From: Leucobacter sp. UCMA 4100
Lineage (GTDB): Bacteria > Actinomycetota > Actinomycetes > Actinomycetales > Microbacteriaceae
DNA: 64,000 nt
Assembly: GCF_027853335.1 (NCBI RefSeq)
Contig: NZ_JAFEUS010000002.1
Coordinates: forward strand, 1,906,514 to 1,970,513
Direction: 5' to 3'
Shown here: positions 26,695 to 34,738 of the stretch, piece by piece
Layout of the letters: the number at the start of each line of letters is the position of its first letter
Position numbering within the stretch: the stretch's first letter is position 1
Notes under the pieces: model-generated
What the model was told of the DNA's origin: nothing
The model's database searches: none
The model's input: the letters and a program-made list of their open reading frames with translations, nothing else
Made by a program: the position numbers and the translations under genes

Positions 26695-27612
26695 TCACTT
26701 AGCTGGCGAATACCCCGCGACCGTTTCCCGCAGCCACACGTGATCGAGTGCTGACTCGTTGGTTGCCCGCCACATCATCGAGACGGTAAATCGCGGGGTC
26801 GCGATCGGTGTCGGCGAGGTGGTGAGGCCAGCCGCGTTCGCGAGTGCCTTCGCCGCGTAATCGGGCATCGTCACGAGCGTCGGTGTGTTCGCGAGCACCG
26901 CGGTCACTCCCGCAAAGTGGCTGAGCGAGACGGGAACGCTTCGCTGAATGCCAGACGACTCGAGTAGGTCGTCGATAAAGCCCCGCTGTGCCGTGTGGGA
27001 AACCCGCAGGTGCGTTGCCTCGCGAAACATCTGCTCGCTGAGTGGGGTGCCGGCGGCAAGTTGTGTTGGCGAGAAGAGACAGCAGTACCCTCCCGTAAAG
27101 AGCGTTTGTGTGCGGATCGTTGCCACGCCAATCTCGGCTGGCGTTGCACAGAGCACGAGATCGATCGTTGGGTCACTGAGCGACTCGGCGTATCGATGTG
27201 AGTGCGTTTGGTGAAATGCGAAGCGCACGCCCCACTGGGCGGCCAAGCTTTGTTCGAGGAGCCAGGGAGCAATCACCGTTTCAATGTCGTCTGACATAGC
27301 CAGATGAAACGTGCGTTGTGAGTCTTGTGCGTTAAATGCCGTGCTCGGTGCAAGCGTTTTGGCGAGGTTACCGAGCGAGAGTGCGACTGGCCCTGCAAGT
27401 TCGAGCGCTCTTGCCGTTGGCTGCATACCCGTTTGTGAGCGTTCAAAGAGTGGGTCGTCGGTGGTGGCTCTGAGTCTTGCCAAAGCGGCGCTTACCGCGC
27501 TCTGCGAGAGGTTGAGCTTCGCCGCTGACCTGGTCACGTTGCGCTCTTGCATGAGCACGTGAAAGACGACGAGCAGATTGAGGTCGATGCTGCGCAAATC
27601 GTTCACGTTCAT
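26695..27612 (-). CDS. LysR-family transcriptional regulator
   Basis: This 305-residue regulator has an N-terminal winged helix (IDLNLLVVFHVLMQERNVTR then SAAKLNLSQSAVSAALARLR, residues about 8-50) and a periplasmic-binding-like effector domain (FHLAMSDDIETVIAPWLLEQ onward). The short SAVSAALARLR pattern with FERSQTGMQPTARA resembles NodD/NahR-type LysR proteins. I chose ATG 27612, which has GAGGATC upstream; the frame is open to 27684 but that would overlap the nitrilase gene's ribosome site. It is divergent from the nitrilase gene across about 80 bp, the classic LysR regulator-target layout. Confidence 0.9.
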   Translation of the reverse strand: MNVNDLRSIDLNLLVVFHVLMQERNVTRSAAKLNLSQSAVSAALARLRATTDDPLFERSQTGMQPTARALELAGPVALSLGNLAKTLAPSTAFNAQDSQRTFHLAMSDDIETVIAPWLLEQSLAAQWGVRFAFHQTHSHRYAESLSDPTIDLVLCATPAEIGVATIRTQTLFTGGYCCLFSPTQLAAGTPLSEQMFREATHLRVSHTAQRGFIDDLLESSGIQRSVPVSLSHFAGVTAVLANTPTLVTMPDYAAKALANAAGLTTSPTPIATPRFTVSMMWRATNESALDHVWLRETVAGYSPAK

Positions 27613-27628
27613 GATCCTCATGATACCT

Positions 27629-27643
27629 ATCAATATTGGTGAT
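27629..27643. promoter_or_regulatory. Candidate LysR operator between the regulator and nitrilase genes
   Basis: ATCAATATTGGTGAT is an interrupted inverted repeat (ATCA-N7-TGAT) containing a T-N11-A spacing, as LysR boxes do, and is placed midway in the divergent gap. It is a visual match without experimental support. Confidence 0.4.
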
Positions 27644-27696
27644 GTTGGAAGAGGAGAGAAGTTACGCTTGGTGCCACAGGTCATAAGGAGACGATG

Positions 27697-28623
27697 ATGA
27701 GCAGAGTAGCTGTCGTGCAGGCGAGCCCGGTCGTTGGCGATACACAGGCAACGGTCGAAAAGGCTGAATCACTGATTCGTGATGCTGGAGCTGGCGGGGC
27801 AGCGGTTGCGGTATTTCCCGAAGCCTTCATTGGTGGGTATCCGAAAGGATCGAGCTTTGACACGGTGGTAGGCACGAGAACTGAGGCTGGTCGTGAGGAA
27901 TATCGGCAATACGTTGCTGCCGCCGTTGATCTCGACGGATGCGAGGTTGCTGCCTTGATCGAGGCGTCTCGCGATACCGGAGTGTTCGTTGTGATGGGGC
28001 TCATAGAACGCCACGGCAACACGCTGTTTTGCGCGGCTGCCCTTATCGACCCCGAAAAGGGGCTCGTCGGTAAGCATCGAAAGCTCATGCCAACAGCGAG
28101 TGAGCGTCTCATCTGGGGGTTCGGCGACGGCTCGACTCTCGACGTTGCCGACAGTGCTGCTGGCCGAGTGGGAACCGCTATTTGTTGGGAAAACTACATG
28201 CCGCTCTTTCGTCAGACAATGTACGCCAAAGGGGTTGACCTCTACTGTGTGCCAACGGTTGACGACCGTGACGTGTGGCAGTCGACGATGACGCACATTG
28301 CGCTCGAGGGCCGGACCTTTGTTCTGGCGGCCTGCCAGGCGGTGCCGAAGTCGGCGTACCCCGAAACAGTGGAGTTTGGGGCTCACGTGGGCACAGAGAA
28401 CTGGTTGATTCGAGGAGGAAGCGTGATCATCGATCCGCTTGGAACGGTGCTTGCTGGCCCCGTCTACGAGCAGGAGACCATCTTGTATGCCGACATTGAT
28501 TTGAGTCAGCGCACACGGGGTCACTTTGATCTTGATACGACGGGGCACTATGGCAGGCCAGACGTTTTTGAATTGACGGTCAATACTCGCGCCAACGAGG
28601 GCACCGTTTTCTCTGGAAAGTGA
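27697..28623 (+). CDS. Nitrilase
   Basis: This 308-residue carbon-nitrogen hydrolase turns a nitrile into a carboxylate and ammonia. The catalytic triad is visible: Glu42 in VFPEAFIGGYP, Lys129 in GKHRKLMP, and Cys163 in AICWENYMPL. The GGYPKGSSF and ICWENYMPLFR contexts are those of true nitrilases (branch 1) rather than amidases. There are two adjacent ATGs (27694, 27697); the second is better spaced from AAGGAG at 27685-27690. Control by the divergent LysR gene is inferred. Possible substrates are arylacetonitrile-type, as in plant-associated bacteria, but this is not fixed by sequence. Confidence 0.92.
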   Translation: MSRVAVVQASPVVGDTQATVEKAESLIRDAGAGGAAVAVFPEAFIGGYPKGSSFDTVVGTRTEAGREEYRQYVAAAVDLDGCEVAALIEASRDTGVFVVMGLIERHGNTLFCAAALIDPEKGLVGKHRKLMPTASERLIWGFGDGSTLDVADSAAGRVGTAICWENYMPLFRQTMYAKGVDLYCVPTVDDRDVWQSTMTHIALEGRTFVLAACQAVPKSAYPETVEFGAHVGTENWLIRGGSVIIDPLGTVLAGPVYEQETILYADIDLSQRTRGHFDLDTTGHYGRPDVFELTVNTRANEGTVFSGK

Positions 28624-28628
28624 GGCAG

Positions 28629-29444
28629 CTACTCGCTCAGCAGGAACCCGCGCAGCGCTGCGATGACCTCTTCTGGTTTCTCGGCATGGACCCAGTGGCC
28701 AGCCCCGCGCACCGTCATGCGGATGGTTTTGGGAAAGAGCGAGCGCATGGTCGGCTCGTCGGAGTCGCTGATGTAGTGCGACTCTGAGCCGCCCACCCAG
28801 AGCACGGGGCCGGTGTAATTGGCGTCGCCCACCTCGGGAAACGACATGATGGTCGGCAGCTTTGCGCGCAGAAGGTGTAAGTTCGGTTCCCAAGCAAAGC
28901 CTTCATCACCCCTGCGTAGATTTTGGAGCAGGAAACCCCGCACTCCGTCGTCGGGAATGAGCGGTTTCAGTTGAGCTGCAGCGTCGGTGCGCTTTTCAAG
29001 CGTCGCAAGGTTAATGGTGGCCAGCGAGCCAAGCAGATGTTCAAATTGGCCTCGGCCTGAGATCGCATTGGTGGGTGAAATGTCGATCACCACGAGCCGG
29101 CGCACGAGCTCTGGATGTCGCAGCGCAAGGGTCATGGCGACCTTGCCGCCCATTGAATGACCGACGAGGTCAATGGGAAGGTGCTCGCCGCTGGTCTCTC
29201 GAATATGCCCGGCGATGAGGTCAGCGAGCTCTTCGTAGCTGAGGTCGGCCGTCCATTCAGACTGGCCGTGATTCGGGAGATCGACGAGCAGGCTCTCTGC
29301 CTCAGGGAGCAAAGCGTTTGCGATTCGGGTGAAGTTCTTGCCCCGCCCAAAGAGGCCGTGCAAGAAGACGACACGGCGCTTTGCCGCGCTCGGGGTCTCG
29401 TGAATGAGCGTGGAATGAATGGAAAAAGAGCTGGCTGAGGTCAC
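28629..29444 (-). CDS. Alpha/beta-hydrolase (YbfF-like esterase)
   Basis: This 271-residue alpha/beta-hydrolase has the oxyanion HG motif VVFLHGLFGRGKNF, the nucleophile elbow GHSMGG (Ser97), and a late histidine in GAGHWVHAEKPEEV. DLPNHGQSEW and VVIDISPTNAISG are typical of YbfF esterases and related acyl-CoA/ester hydrolases. Length is standard. It is convergent with the nitrilase gene, only 5 bp between stops, so it is not in that operon. The substrate is unknown. Confidence 0.88.
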   Translation of the reverse strand: MTSASSFSIHSTLIHETPSAAKRRVVFLHGLFGRGKNFTRIANALLPEAESLLVDLPNHGQSEWTADLSYEELADLIAGHIRETSGEHLPIDLVGHSMGGKVAMTLALRHPELVRRLVVIDISPTNAISGRGQFEHLLGSLATINLATLEKRTDAAAQLKPLIPDDGVRGFLLQNLRRGDEGFAWEPNLHLLRAKLPTIMSFPEVGDANYTGPVLWVGGSESHYISDSDEPTMRSLFPKTIRMTVRGAGHWVHAEKPEEVIAALRGFLLSE

Positions 29445-29499
29445 AGGTCTAATGTACCCCGTGCCTCTGACTTCTCCGTGGGGTGCGCCAGCGCTTGTG

Positions 29500-29880
29500 T
29501 TAGTAACGGGCTACCGGCTCGCGGTACGTCGCGTTGCCGAGACCCACGATGAAGTACCCGATGATGGGGAAGAGCCAGAGCAGGAAAATTGAAAATACGG
29601 GGCCCTTGCCAAAGTTCTCGCCCACCCTCACCGCGACAAATGCTGCGATGATGACATTGACCACGGGGATGAGGTAGAGCAGGACAAACCAGCCTGAGTA
29701 GCCGGCGATCTTCACCAGAATAATGAGGTTGACAATGGGAATCAGCGCGAGAATTCCGGCGTAGCCAGCCTTCGAGAAGACGCGCCAGACGGCGATTGCC
29801 AGCAGGATGTAAAAAGCGAGGCCAACAGCCGAGAAGCTCGTGATGGTGGCTGCGGTGAAGAGCTCTTCGGCATTGTTCAT
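29500..29880 (-). CDS. DUF5684-like small membrane protein
   Basis: This 126-residue protein has three to four membrane helices: VGLAFYILLAIAVWRVF, then KAGYAGILALIPIVNLIILV and AGYSGWFVLLYLIPVVNVII, and a final VFSIFLLWLFPIIGYFIVGL. The AGxxGWxxLIPxxN-type repeats are characteristic of the DUF5684 group, also seen fused to signal peptidases. ATG 29878-29880 was chosen since upstream codons read into sequence with no coding signs. Function is unknown. Confidence 0.78.
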   Translation of the reverse strand: MNNAEELFTAATITSFSAVGLAFYILLAIAVWRVFSKAGYAGILALIPIVNLIILVKIAGYSGWFVLLYLIPVVNVIIAAFVAVRVGENFGKGPVFSIFLLWLFPIIGYFIVGLGNATYREPVARY

Positions 29881-30157
29881 GCCTCTTATCTTAGAGCGTT
29901 GGGCGTGCTGCTTACAGGGCTGTATACCGCTGGCGCCCCCGGGCTTCACATATGGAGAGGTGGGAAGACCTCCCGCGCCAAGCCGCAACCGCCCCAGAGC
30001 GCCTACGCGACTTGCGTCGAGAAGTGCGTGCGTTTTTGGCGAAGGTACGCGCTGCGCCCCTAGTATTTCAGTTCGTAACTATGCGATAGTTGAGGTAGAC
30101 GGTCATCGATTCTTGTCTGTAGATTCTGCCGTCTGTGGTATTCAGGAGAGGAACTGC
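29881..30157 (+). promoter_or_regulatory. Intergenic leader upstream of the leucine-rich-repeat protein
   Basis: About 280 bp with a small hairpin GAGGT-gggaag-ACCTC near 29961-29976 and AGGAGAGG before the ATG at 30158. I looked for a known riboswitch (cobalamin, cyclic-dinucleotide, TPP) and recognised none. Confidence 0.25.
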
Positions 30158-30184
30158 ATGAAGCATATACCGTTGTCGGTCTAA
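30158..30184 (+). other. Eight-codon ORF (MKHIPLSV) in frame with the LRR protein, ended by TAA
   Basis: AGGAGAGG lies five to six bases before ATG 30158, the best translation start in the region. The frame reads MKHIPLSV, then TAA at 30182-30184, then RPLGKQ straight into the ATG of the leucine-rich-repeat protein at 30203. It looks like the original start and basic n-region of that gene's signal peptide, cut off by a stop, or less likely a true leader peptide. Confidence 0.55.
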
Positions 30185-30202
30185 AGGCCTCTAGGCAAGC
30201 AA

Positions 30203-31819
30203 ATGCTTGCGCTCTCGAGCGCTGCACTGCTTGTCGCCGGCCTAGCGGTTGGCGGCTTTGGGCTGCCGCTATCAGGAGCGCACGCGACCGGCGAAGAAGC
30301 GCCGACGTTCACGAGTATCGGGCCTGACGATGTGGCAATTCCAGAGAATGATGCTTTACAAAAAGAGCTGGAGCCCGAGAAGCTCCCTGAGCCCACGACA
30401 CGCATGGGCGATGATGAACTCGTGTACATGCCTGATCCGGAGCTCAAAAGGGTTGTGAGTCGTCTCACCCACTCCGATGAAGCAACGCTGACGGTTGGCG
30501 ATGTGCGGCACCTTTACTGGCTCGACGGTGAGGGGCGAGGCATTACAGACCTCACCGGGCTTGAGTATGCCGAGCGTATGCAGGGCATACACGTTCAGAA
30601 CAACAACATTAAAACGTTTGAGCCACTGCGAAACCTGCCGGCTCTTGCCCAGATTAAGGCGAGCAACAACCCGGAGCTCAGTGACATCTCGTCGCTCTCG
30701 ACGATTCCTCAGATCAACTGGCTTGAGCTGAACGGCACCGCGGTTGAATCACTTGAAGGGCTCCGTGGCAACACCGCGCTGGTGTGGTTGCAAGTCGCTT
30801 ATACCAAGGTGACCACCCTTGACCCGTTGACCGGGGTTACCACTCTCACCGACATCAACTTCCAAAACACCGGAGTGTCTGACCTTGAACCACTCCGTGG
30901 CGTAGCGGGGCTGAACTCAGTAGGTGCCTCGAGCGCTCAGATTGAAACCATTGAGCCGCTCGAGGGCAAGCAAGAGCTCACGTTACTCAACATCAACCGC
31001 AACCACGTGAGTGATCTCTCGTACATTGAGACGATGCCAAAGCTCCGAACAGTCGGCTTCCAGGCGCAAGAGGTCACCGGCGCACCGGTGCTGGTGCCCG
31101 AGGGCGCTGATGAATACACCAAGATTGACGTGGCCGACAGCTTCTCAATGGCATATGGCCAGCGACAAGCCATCTCTGATCTTGCCGAGGCAACAGAAGA
31201 CGGCGAAGGGGCAATCTGGCGCGATCTCGCCGACAATGCCACTTCTGTTAAAGTTGGCGTTTCGAAACCGATTGTTCCCAACGGCCCTCCTTTTTCGGCG
31301 GTGATTACGTACCCTGTTGAGCGGGCTACCTTCGTGAATGACGATCCTGTCGCCGGTCACCTGGAAACCGATTACTCATTTGCGTTTACCACCACAGAGG
31401 GCTTCATCAACGATGAGGCGATCGGTGACGAAACAAATCGTTACACGCTGCTCGCGGGCGAGGTGCCGGGGCTTGAGTTCGGCCCAGACGGCCTGCTTTC
31501 TGGGGTGCCCACTGAGCAGGGAGTCTTTGCCCTGACGGTGTTGGCGACCGATAAGCACGGCAACCGTGTTGAAGCCGAGTATTCAGTAACCGTTGGCGAA
31601 AAGCCGGTTGATTCTGACCCTCCGGTTGATCCTGACCCGCCGGTGAATCCCGATCCGCCGGTCAATCCAGACCCACCGGTAAAGCCAGAGCCTCCGGTTA
31701 CCCCAGGCCCTGAGCTGCCAAATACCGGTGGTGCTCTGCCAGCGTGGCTGCTCGCCGGTGCCGGTGCCGTCGTCTTGACGGGTATGGCGTTGCTTGTGCG
31801 ACGCAAGCCAATCGCATAA
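30203..31819 (+). CDS. Internalin-like leucine-rich-repeat surface protein with LPNTG anchor
   Basis: This 538-residue protein from ATG 30203 has a hydrophobic leader (SSAALLVAGLAVGGFGLPLS, cut near AHA). About seven LRR units of about 22 residues follow at roughly 100-270, for example GIHVQNNNIKTFEPLRNLPA, in the pattern of internalins. An Ig-like/cadherin-like domain comes next, then a PDPPVNPDPPV stalk, LPNTG (505-509), a membrane helix and RRKPIA. Such proteins are bound to the wall by sortase and often mediate adhesion. The better ribosome site and a basic n-region lie upstream at 30158 but are separated by an in-frame TAA, so expression depends on reinitiation at 30203 or is lost. Confidence 0.75.
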   Translation: MLALSSAALLVAGLAVGGFGLPLSGAHATGEEAPTFTSIGPDDVAIPENDALQKELEPEKLPEPTTRMGDDELVYMPDPELKRVVSRLTHSDEATLTVGDVRHLYWLDGEGRGITDLTGLEYAERMQGIHVQNNNIKTFEPLRNLPALAQIKASNNPELSDISSLSTIPQINWLELNGTAVESLEGLRGNTALVWLQVAYTKVTTLDPLTGVTTLTDINFQNTGVSDLEPLRGVAGLNSVGASSAQIETIEPLEGKQELTLLNINRNHVSDLSYIETMPKLRTVGFQAQEVTGAPVLVPEGADEYTKIDVADSFSMAYGQRQAISDLAEATEDGEGAIWRDLADNATSVKVGVSKPIVPNGPPFSAVITYPVERATFVNDDPVAGHLETDYSFAFTTTEGFINDEAIGDETNRYTLLAGEVPGLEFGPDGLLSGVPTEQGVFALTVLATDKHGNRVEAEYSVTVGEKPVDSDPPVDPDPPVNPDPPVNPDPPVKPEPPVTPGPELPNTGGALPAWLLAGAGAVVLTGMALLVRRKPIA

Positions 31820-31835
31820 GCGAGGCAGCTTCTCG

Positions 31836-31881
31836 AAGCAACACGGCCGGTTCTCTGCGCAGAGAACCGGCCGTGTTGCTT
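31836..31881 (+). terminator. Perfect 46-bp palindromic terminator
   Basis: The sequence from AAGCAACACGGCCGG to its complement is a perfect palindrome centred on TGCGCA, followed by GTTTTCG. It is placed 17 bp after the LRR gene stop. Confidence 0.8.
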
Positions 31882-31916
31882 GTTTTCGCCATAAAACGGC
31901 CCTTAAACTCTTACGC

Positions 31917-33092
31917 GTGCTTCGCTTACTCACTTTCATCGGCATCGGTCTCGGCCTCGGCGGCCTCGTGGTTCAGGTTGTCGGCCCGCCGGCTGGTGCG
32001 GTCTGGGCAATTCCCGTTGGGCTCTGTGTAACTGTGCTGTGCGGCACGCTGCTGCTTGTCGCGAGATCGGCCACGGCCGTGGCGGTTCCCTCGCCCAAAA
32101 CCGTGCTCGCGGCGAAACAGGCGGGCAGGGTTGGCTGTGCGCGCATTGACAGTCTGCAGCAGACCGGCACGCAGATTAATGACCAGCCCGTGTGCGTGCT
32201 CACGCTCACGGTTCAGCCACGCGATGCAGCCGCGTACCGCACCGAAACCCGCAGGGTCGTTCGGGTCACTGACGTGCCGCGGTATCAGCCGGGCAGCGTG
32301 CACGAGGTCGCGGTGCTTGCCGACGGTGAGCCAGACGTGGCACTGCTCGACGACAGCGCATTGCATGACGAACTGGGCCAGCTTGCGGTGCCTGATGCCT
32401 CTGCCGCGGGGCCGGTTCGCGTCCCGGGAAAGGAGCAGCTGACGCCAGAAGGCAAACGCACGCAGCCGCTTTTGGGTACGGGCGCGAAGGGTCGCCCCTG
32501 GCGCATCGGGCTCTACGCTCTCGCACTGCTTGCTGCGGCCGCGCTCGTCATATTGCCATACCGTGAGGGAGCCATGAACACGATTGAGGCTTGGCAGCGC
32601 GGCGAGGCAACGGCCGATGTCATGCAGCCAGCCACGCTTGAGCGTGCGATCGAAGCGCTCACCGGCGAAACCGGCCACGACAATGCCGTCTCTGTTGTAG
32701 TCACTCATGATTACGTGCACTACACCGCTCCGGTCGCCGCGGGCTCGCAAGACACCGATGTATGGATCTACCGTGGTGGCGTCGTCTCGCACGAAGGCCC
32801 CGCCTCGATACAGCCCGAAACTGCGGGTGAGCAATTTTCGGTGCGAGATATTGCCTGGGCGGCTCTGCTACCCGGGGCCGAGAAAGCCGCGAGCGACGCT
32901 GGGCTCGATGACCTCACATCGCTCAGCATGTACCTCAACCGTGGGTTTATCGAGGTCGATGACGAAACGGGCCCATCACTCGAAAAGAGCGGCGCCGTTG
33001 AGATTGGCGGCAGCCTCGAGACTGACTACCGAAAGTATTCGGTTGCGTTTGCGGGTGATGGGAGCGGCGAGGTGACGCTCACCGAGCAGTAG
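31917..33092 (+). CDS. Membrane-anchored protein of unknown function
   Basis: This 391-residue protein begins at GTG 31917 with two membrane helices (LTFIGIGLGLGGLVVQVV and IPVGLCVTVLCGTLLLVA). A soluble stretch of about 130 residues looks like a small beta-domain (RVGCARIDSLQQTGTQINDQ and VLTLTVQPRD, reminiscent of DUF3592-like modules). A third helix (GLYALALLAAAALVILPY) and an extracytoplasmic domain of about 170 residues follow. The start is uncertain; TTAAACTCT just upstream may be a -10 of a leaderless mRNA. It is convergent with the AraC gene. No family name is certain. Confidence 0.6.
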   Translation: MLRLLTFIGIGLGLGGLVVQVVGPPAGAVWAIPVGLCVTVLCGTLLLVARSATAVAVPSPKTVLAAKQAGRVGCARIDSLQQTGTQINDQPVCVLTLTVQPRDAAAYRTETRRVVRVTDVPRYQPGSVHEVAVLADGEPDVALLDDSALHDELGQLAVPDASAAGPVRVPGKEQLTPEGKRTQPLLGTGAKGRPWRIGLYALALLAAAALVILPYREGAMNTIEAWQRGEATADVMQPATLERAIEALTGETGHDNAVSVVVTHDYVHYTAPVAAGSQDTDVWIYRGGVVSHEGPASIQPETAGEQFSVRDIAWAALLPGAEKAASDAGLDDLTSLSMYLNRGFIEVDDETGPSLEKSGAVEIGGSLETDYRKYSVAFAGDGSGEVTLTEQ

Positions 33093-33117
33093 CTGCAGTG
33101 CTCTGCCTGCTTCTGCG

Positions 33118-34629
33118 CTACGAGCTGATGGCGTCAGAGGCGTTACGGGCGCTCACTCGCGGCGTTGGGGCCCAACGGCCCCAGGCTCCTCGCGAGAAGA
33201 GCAAGTTCGGCACATCAAGGCTCGCAGGGCTTGCTCCGTGCACCTCTCGAAATGCGCGGCTGAACGCAGGCAGGTGTGCGTACCCGAGGTCGCGTGAAAT
33301 CTCTGAGGGGCGTGCGCCCTCGCCAAGACGGTTTCGCGCACCGGTCATGCGTGAGAGCCTGCGCCAGGCGGGGAGGGCCTCGCCCGTCTTGTCGGCCACG
33401 ATACGGTGCAGTGTGCGCTCGTTGCAGCCGAGGTGCCGGGCCGCAATGGAGGTTTCGACGTCGGGTGCTTTGGAGCAGAAGCTCGCGAAGCTCGCAAGGA
33501 GCGCGTCGTCGTTGTCATCGCCTTGCAAGGCTGACCCAGCGAGTACCGTAGCGAACCCGCGGTCGGGGTGCACGTCGACCGCCCCGATACTCGTGTACGC
33601 GGCGAGCATCGAAGCGATCGTTTCGATGCCGGTGTCGCCCGAGGCGAGCGAGCCGAGTGGGCCGAGCATTGCAGCGCGCGTCGTGACCCCGAGGCCGCCG
33701 GTTACCCCAGACCGAAAACCTACGGGGATAAGGAGCGATCCCTCGGGAATCTCGAGCGCATTGGGCATTCCCGCTGGAATGATTGCGGCCTCTCCCTCAG
33801 AAAGCGTGATCGCCTTGCCCCGAACCCAGAGCGTTGCCTCACCCACGGCGGCCCAGACGGCAACGTGGGCTCCGTTCACGCGGGTCCACGTGCGCTGCCG
33901 ATGCTCGGTAGCTGTATCGCGAAAGACAAGCCTTGCGCTGGCGGCGTCGCTGTTCATTCTGACGCTTCTCCACTGCCCAGGGGTCATGCCCGCTTCGTCG
34001 GCAAAGGCGCGAATGAAGCCCGCGACGCTCTGGTAGCCGACGAGGTGGGCGATCCACTCAAGGTCTCGTGCCTCGGTGAGGTGCTGCGCCGCGCGGTGCA
34101 CGCGGGAGCGGCGCAGCCAAGCGCTGATCGTGAGCCCGGTTTCGGCGACGAAGCGGCGTTGTGCGGTGCGCCTGCTCCACCCGGGAGCGGTTTCTGCGAG
34201 CCACGTGGCGATATCTGACGAGGGGTGCGCGATGAACGCATCGGCCAGCGCGCGAAGCTCTGGCGAGCGGGGTGGGGTAGGGGCGGCGAGGCCCTCAGTC
34301 ACGTCTCCGTGTACCTCGACGGGAGCCCCTGGGCCATCGAGATGGCCAAGCGAGGTGGTAAAGGCGTGTACGAGGCCAGGCCACTCTTCGTCACGAATCG
34401 TGACGTTAGTGTGCGACGCGGCGCGAACGCCTACCGAAGGAACGGGAATAACAATGCTTCCTGGCCTCGGGTCAACGTGAACGGTCTCACCCGCCGCCAC
34501 GTACAGGCCGCTTCGCTCGGTGACAGTGTGAGTAGCCTGCCCCACGCGAACGGTCGCCTCGCCCACGAGCACGGCATAGAGCGCGGGCTCGTCAAGCAGG
34601 ACGGGCGCGTGGGTTGAGGCTGGTAACAC
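33118..34629 (-). CDS. Double AraC-family regulator (two cupin-HTH units in one chain)
   Basis: This roughly 503-residue regulator repeats the AraC layout twice. The first unit has a cupin-like sensor (VLVGEATVRVGQATHTV, HVDPRPGSIVIPVPS) and an HTH pair near 125-220 (WSRRTAQRRFVAETGLTISA, LVGYQSVAGFIRAFADEAGM). The second has another cupin (AAVGEATLWVRGKAITLSEG, GEAAIIPAGMPN) and an HTH pair near 395-490 (LGCNERTLHRIVADKTGEAL, LGYAHLPAFSRAFREVHGAS). The frame is open far upstream into the siderophore gene, so the start is uncertain: GTG 34629 or TTG 34647. It is divergent from the siderophore transport operon, with the DtxR-type box between, and probably controls that operon in response to the siderophore. 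Confidence 0.75.
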   Translation of the reverse strand: MLPASTHAPVLLDEPALYAVLVGEATVRVGQATHTVTERSGLYVAAGETVHVDPRPGSIVIPVPSVGVRAASHTNVTIRDEEWPGLVHAFTTSLGHLDGPGAPVEVHGDVTEGLAAPTPPRSPELRALADAFIAHPSSDIATWLAETAPGWSRRTAQRRFVAETGLTISAWLRRSRVHRAAQHLTEARDLEWIAHLVGYQSVAGFIRAFADEAGMTPGQWRSVRMNSDAASARLVFRDTATEHRQRTWTRVNGAHVAVWAAVGEATLWVRGKAITLSEGEAAIIPAGMPNALEIPEGSLLIPVGFRSGVTGGLGVTTRAAMLGPLGSLASGDTGIETIASMLAAYTSIGAVDVHPDRGFATVLAGSALQGDDNDDALLASFASFCSKAPDVETSIAARHLGCNERTLHRIVADKTGEALPAWRRLSRMTGARNRLGEGARPSEISRDLGYAHLPAFSRAFREVHGASPASLDVPNLLFSRGAWGRWAPTPRVSARNASDAISS

Positions 34630-34652
34630 GTTGTCACTTTCAATCAACTGAT

Positions 34653-34671
34653 CTAGGTAAGGCTTAGCTAA
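34653..34671. promoter_or_regulatory. DtxR/IdeR-type iron box
   Basis: CTAGGTAAGGCTTAGCTAA matches about 15 of 19 positions of the DtxR/IdeR consensus (TTAGGTTAGGCTAACCTAA) and is itself near-palindromic. It lies 67 bp before the binding-protein start and just upstream of the likely AraC start, so iron-loaded repressor could shut both genes. Confidence 0.7.
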
Positions 34672-34738
34672 CTTTGATGGTATCGCGTGCCCCTGTGCCG
34701 CGACTGAAGAACCGTACCTCAAGAAAGGGCCATATCGT

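Noticed and set aside
29881-30157. Possible riboswitch upstream of the LRR protein
   Set aside because: The GGGAAG and GCGCCAAGCCGC segments look a little like riboswitch cores, but the rest of the cobalamin, TPP or cyclic-dinucleotide consensus is missing.
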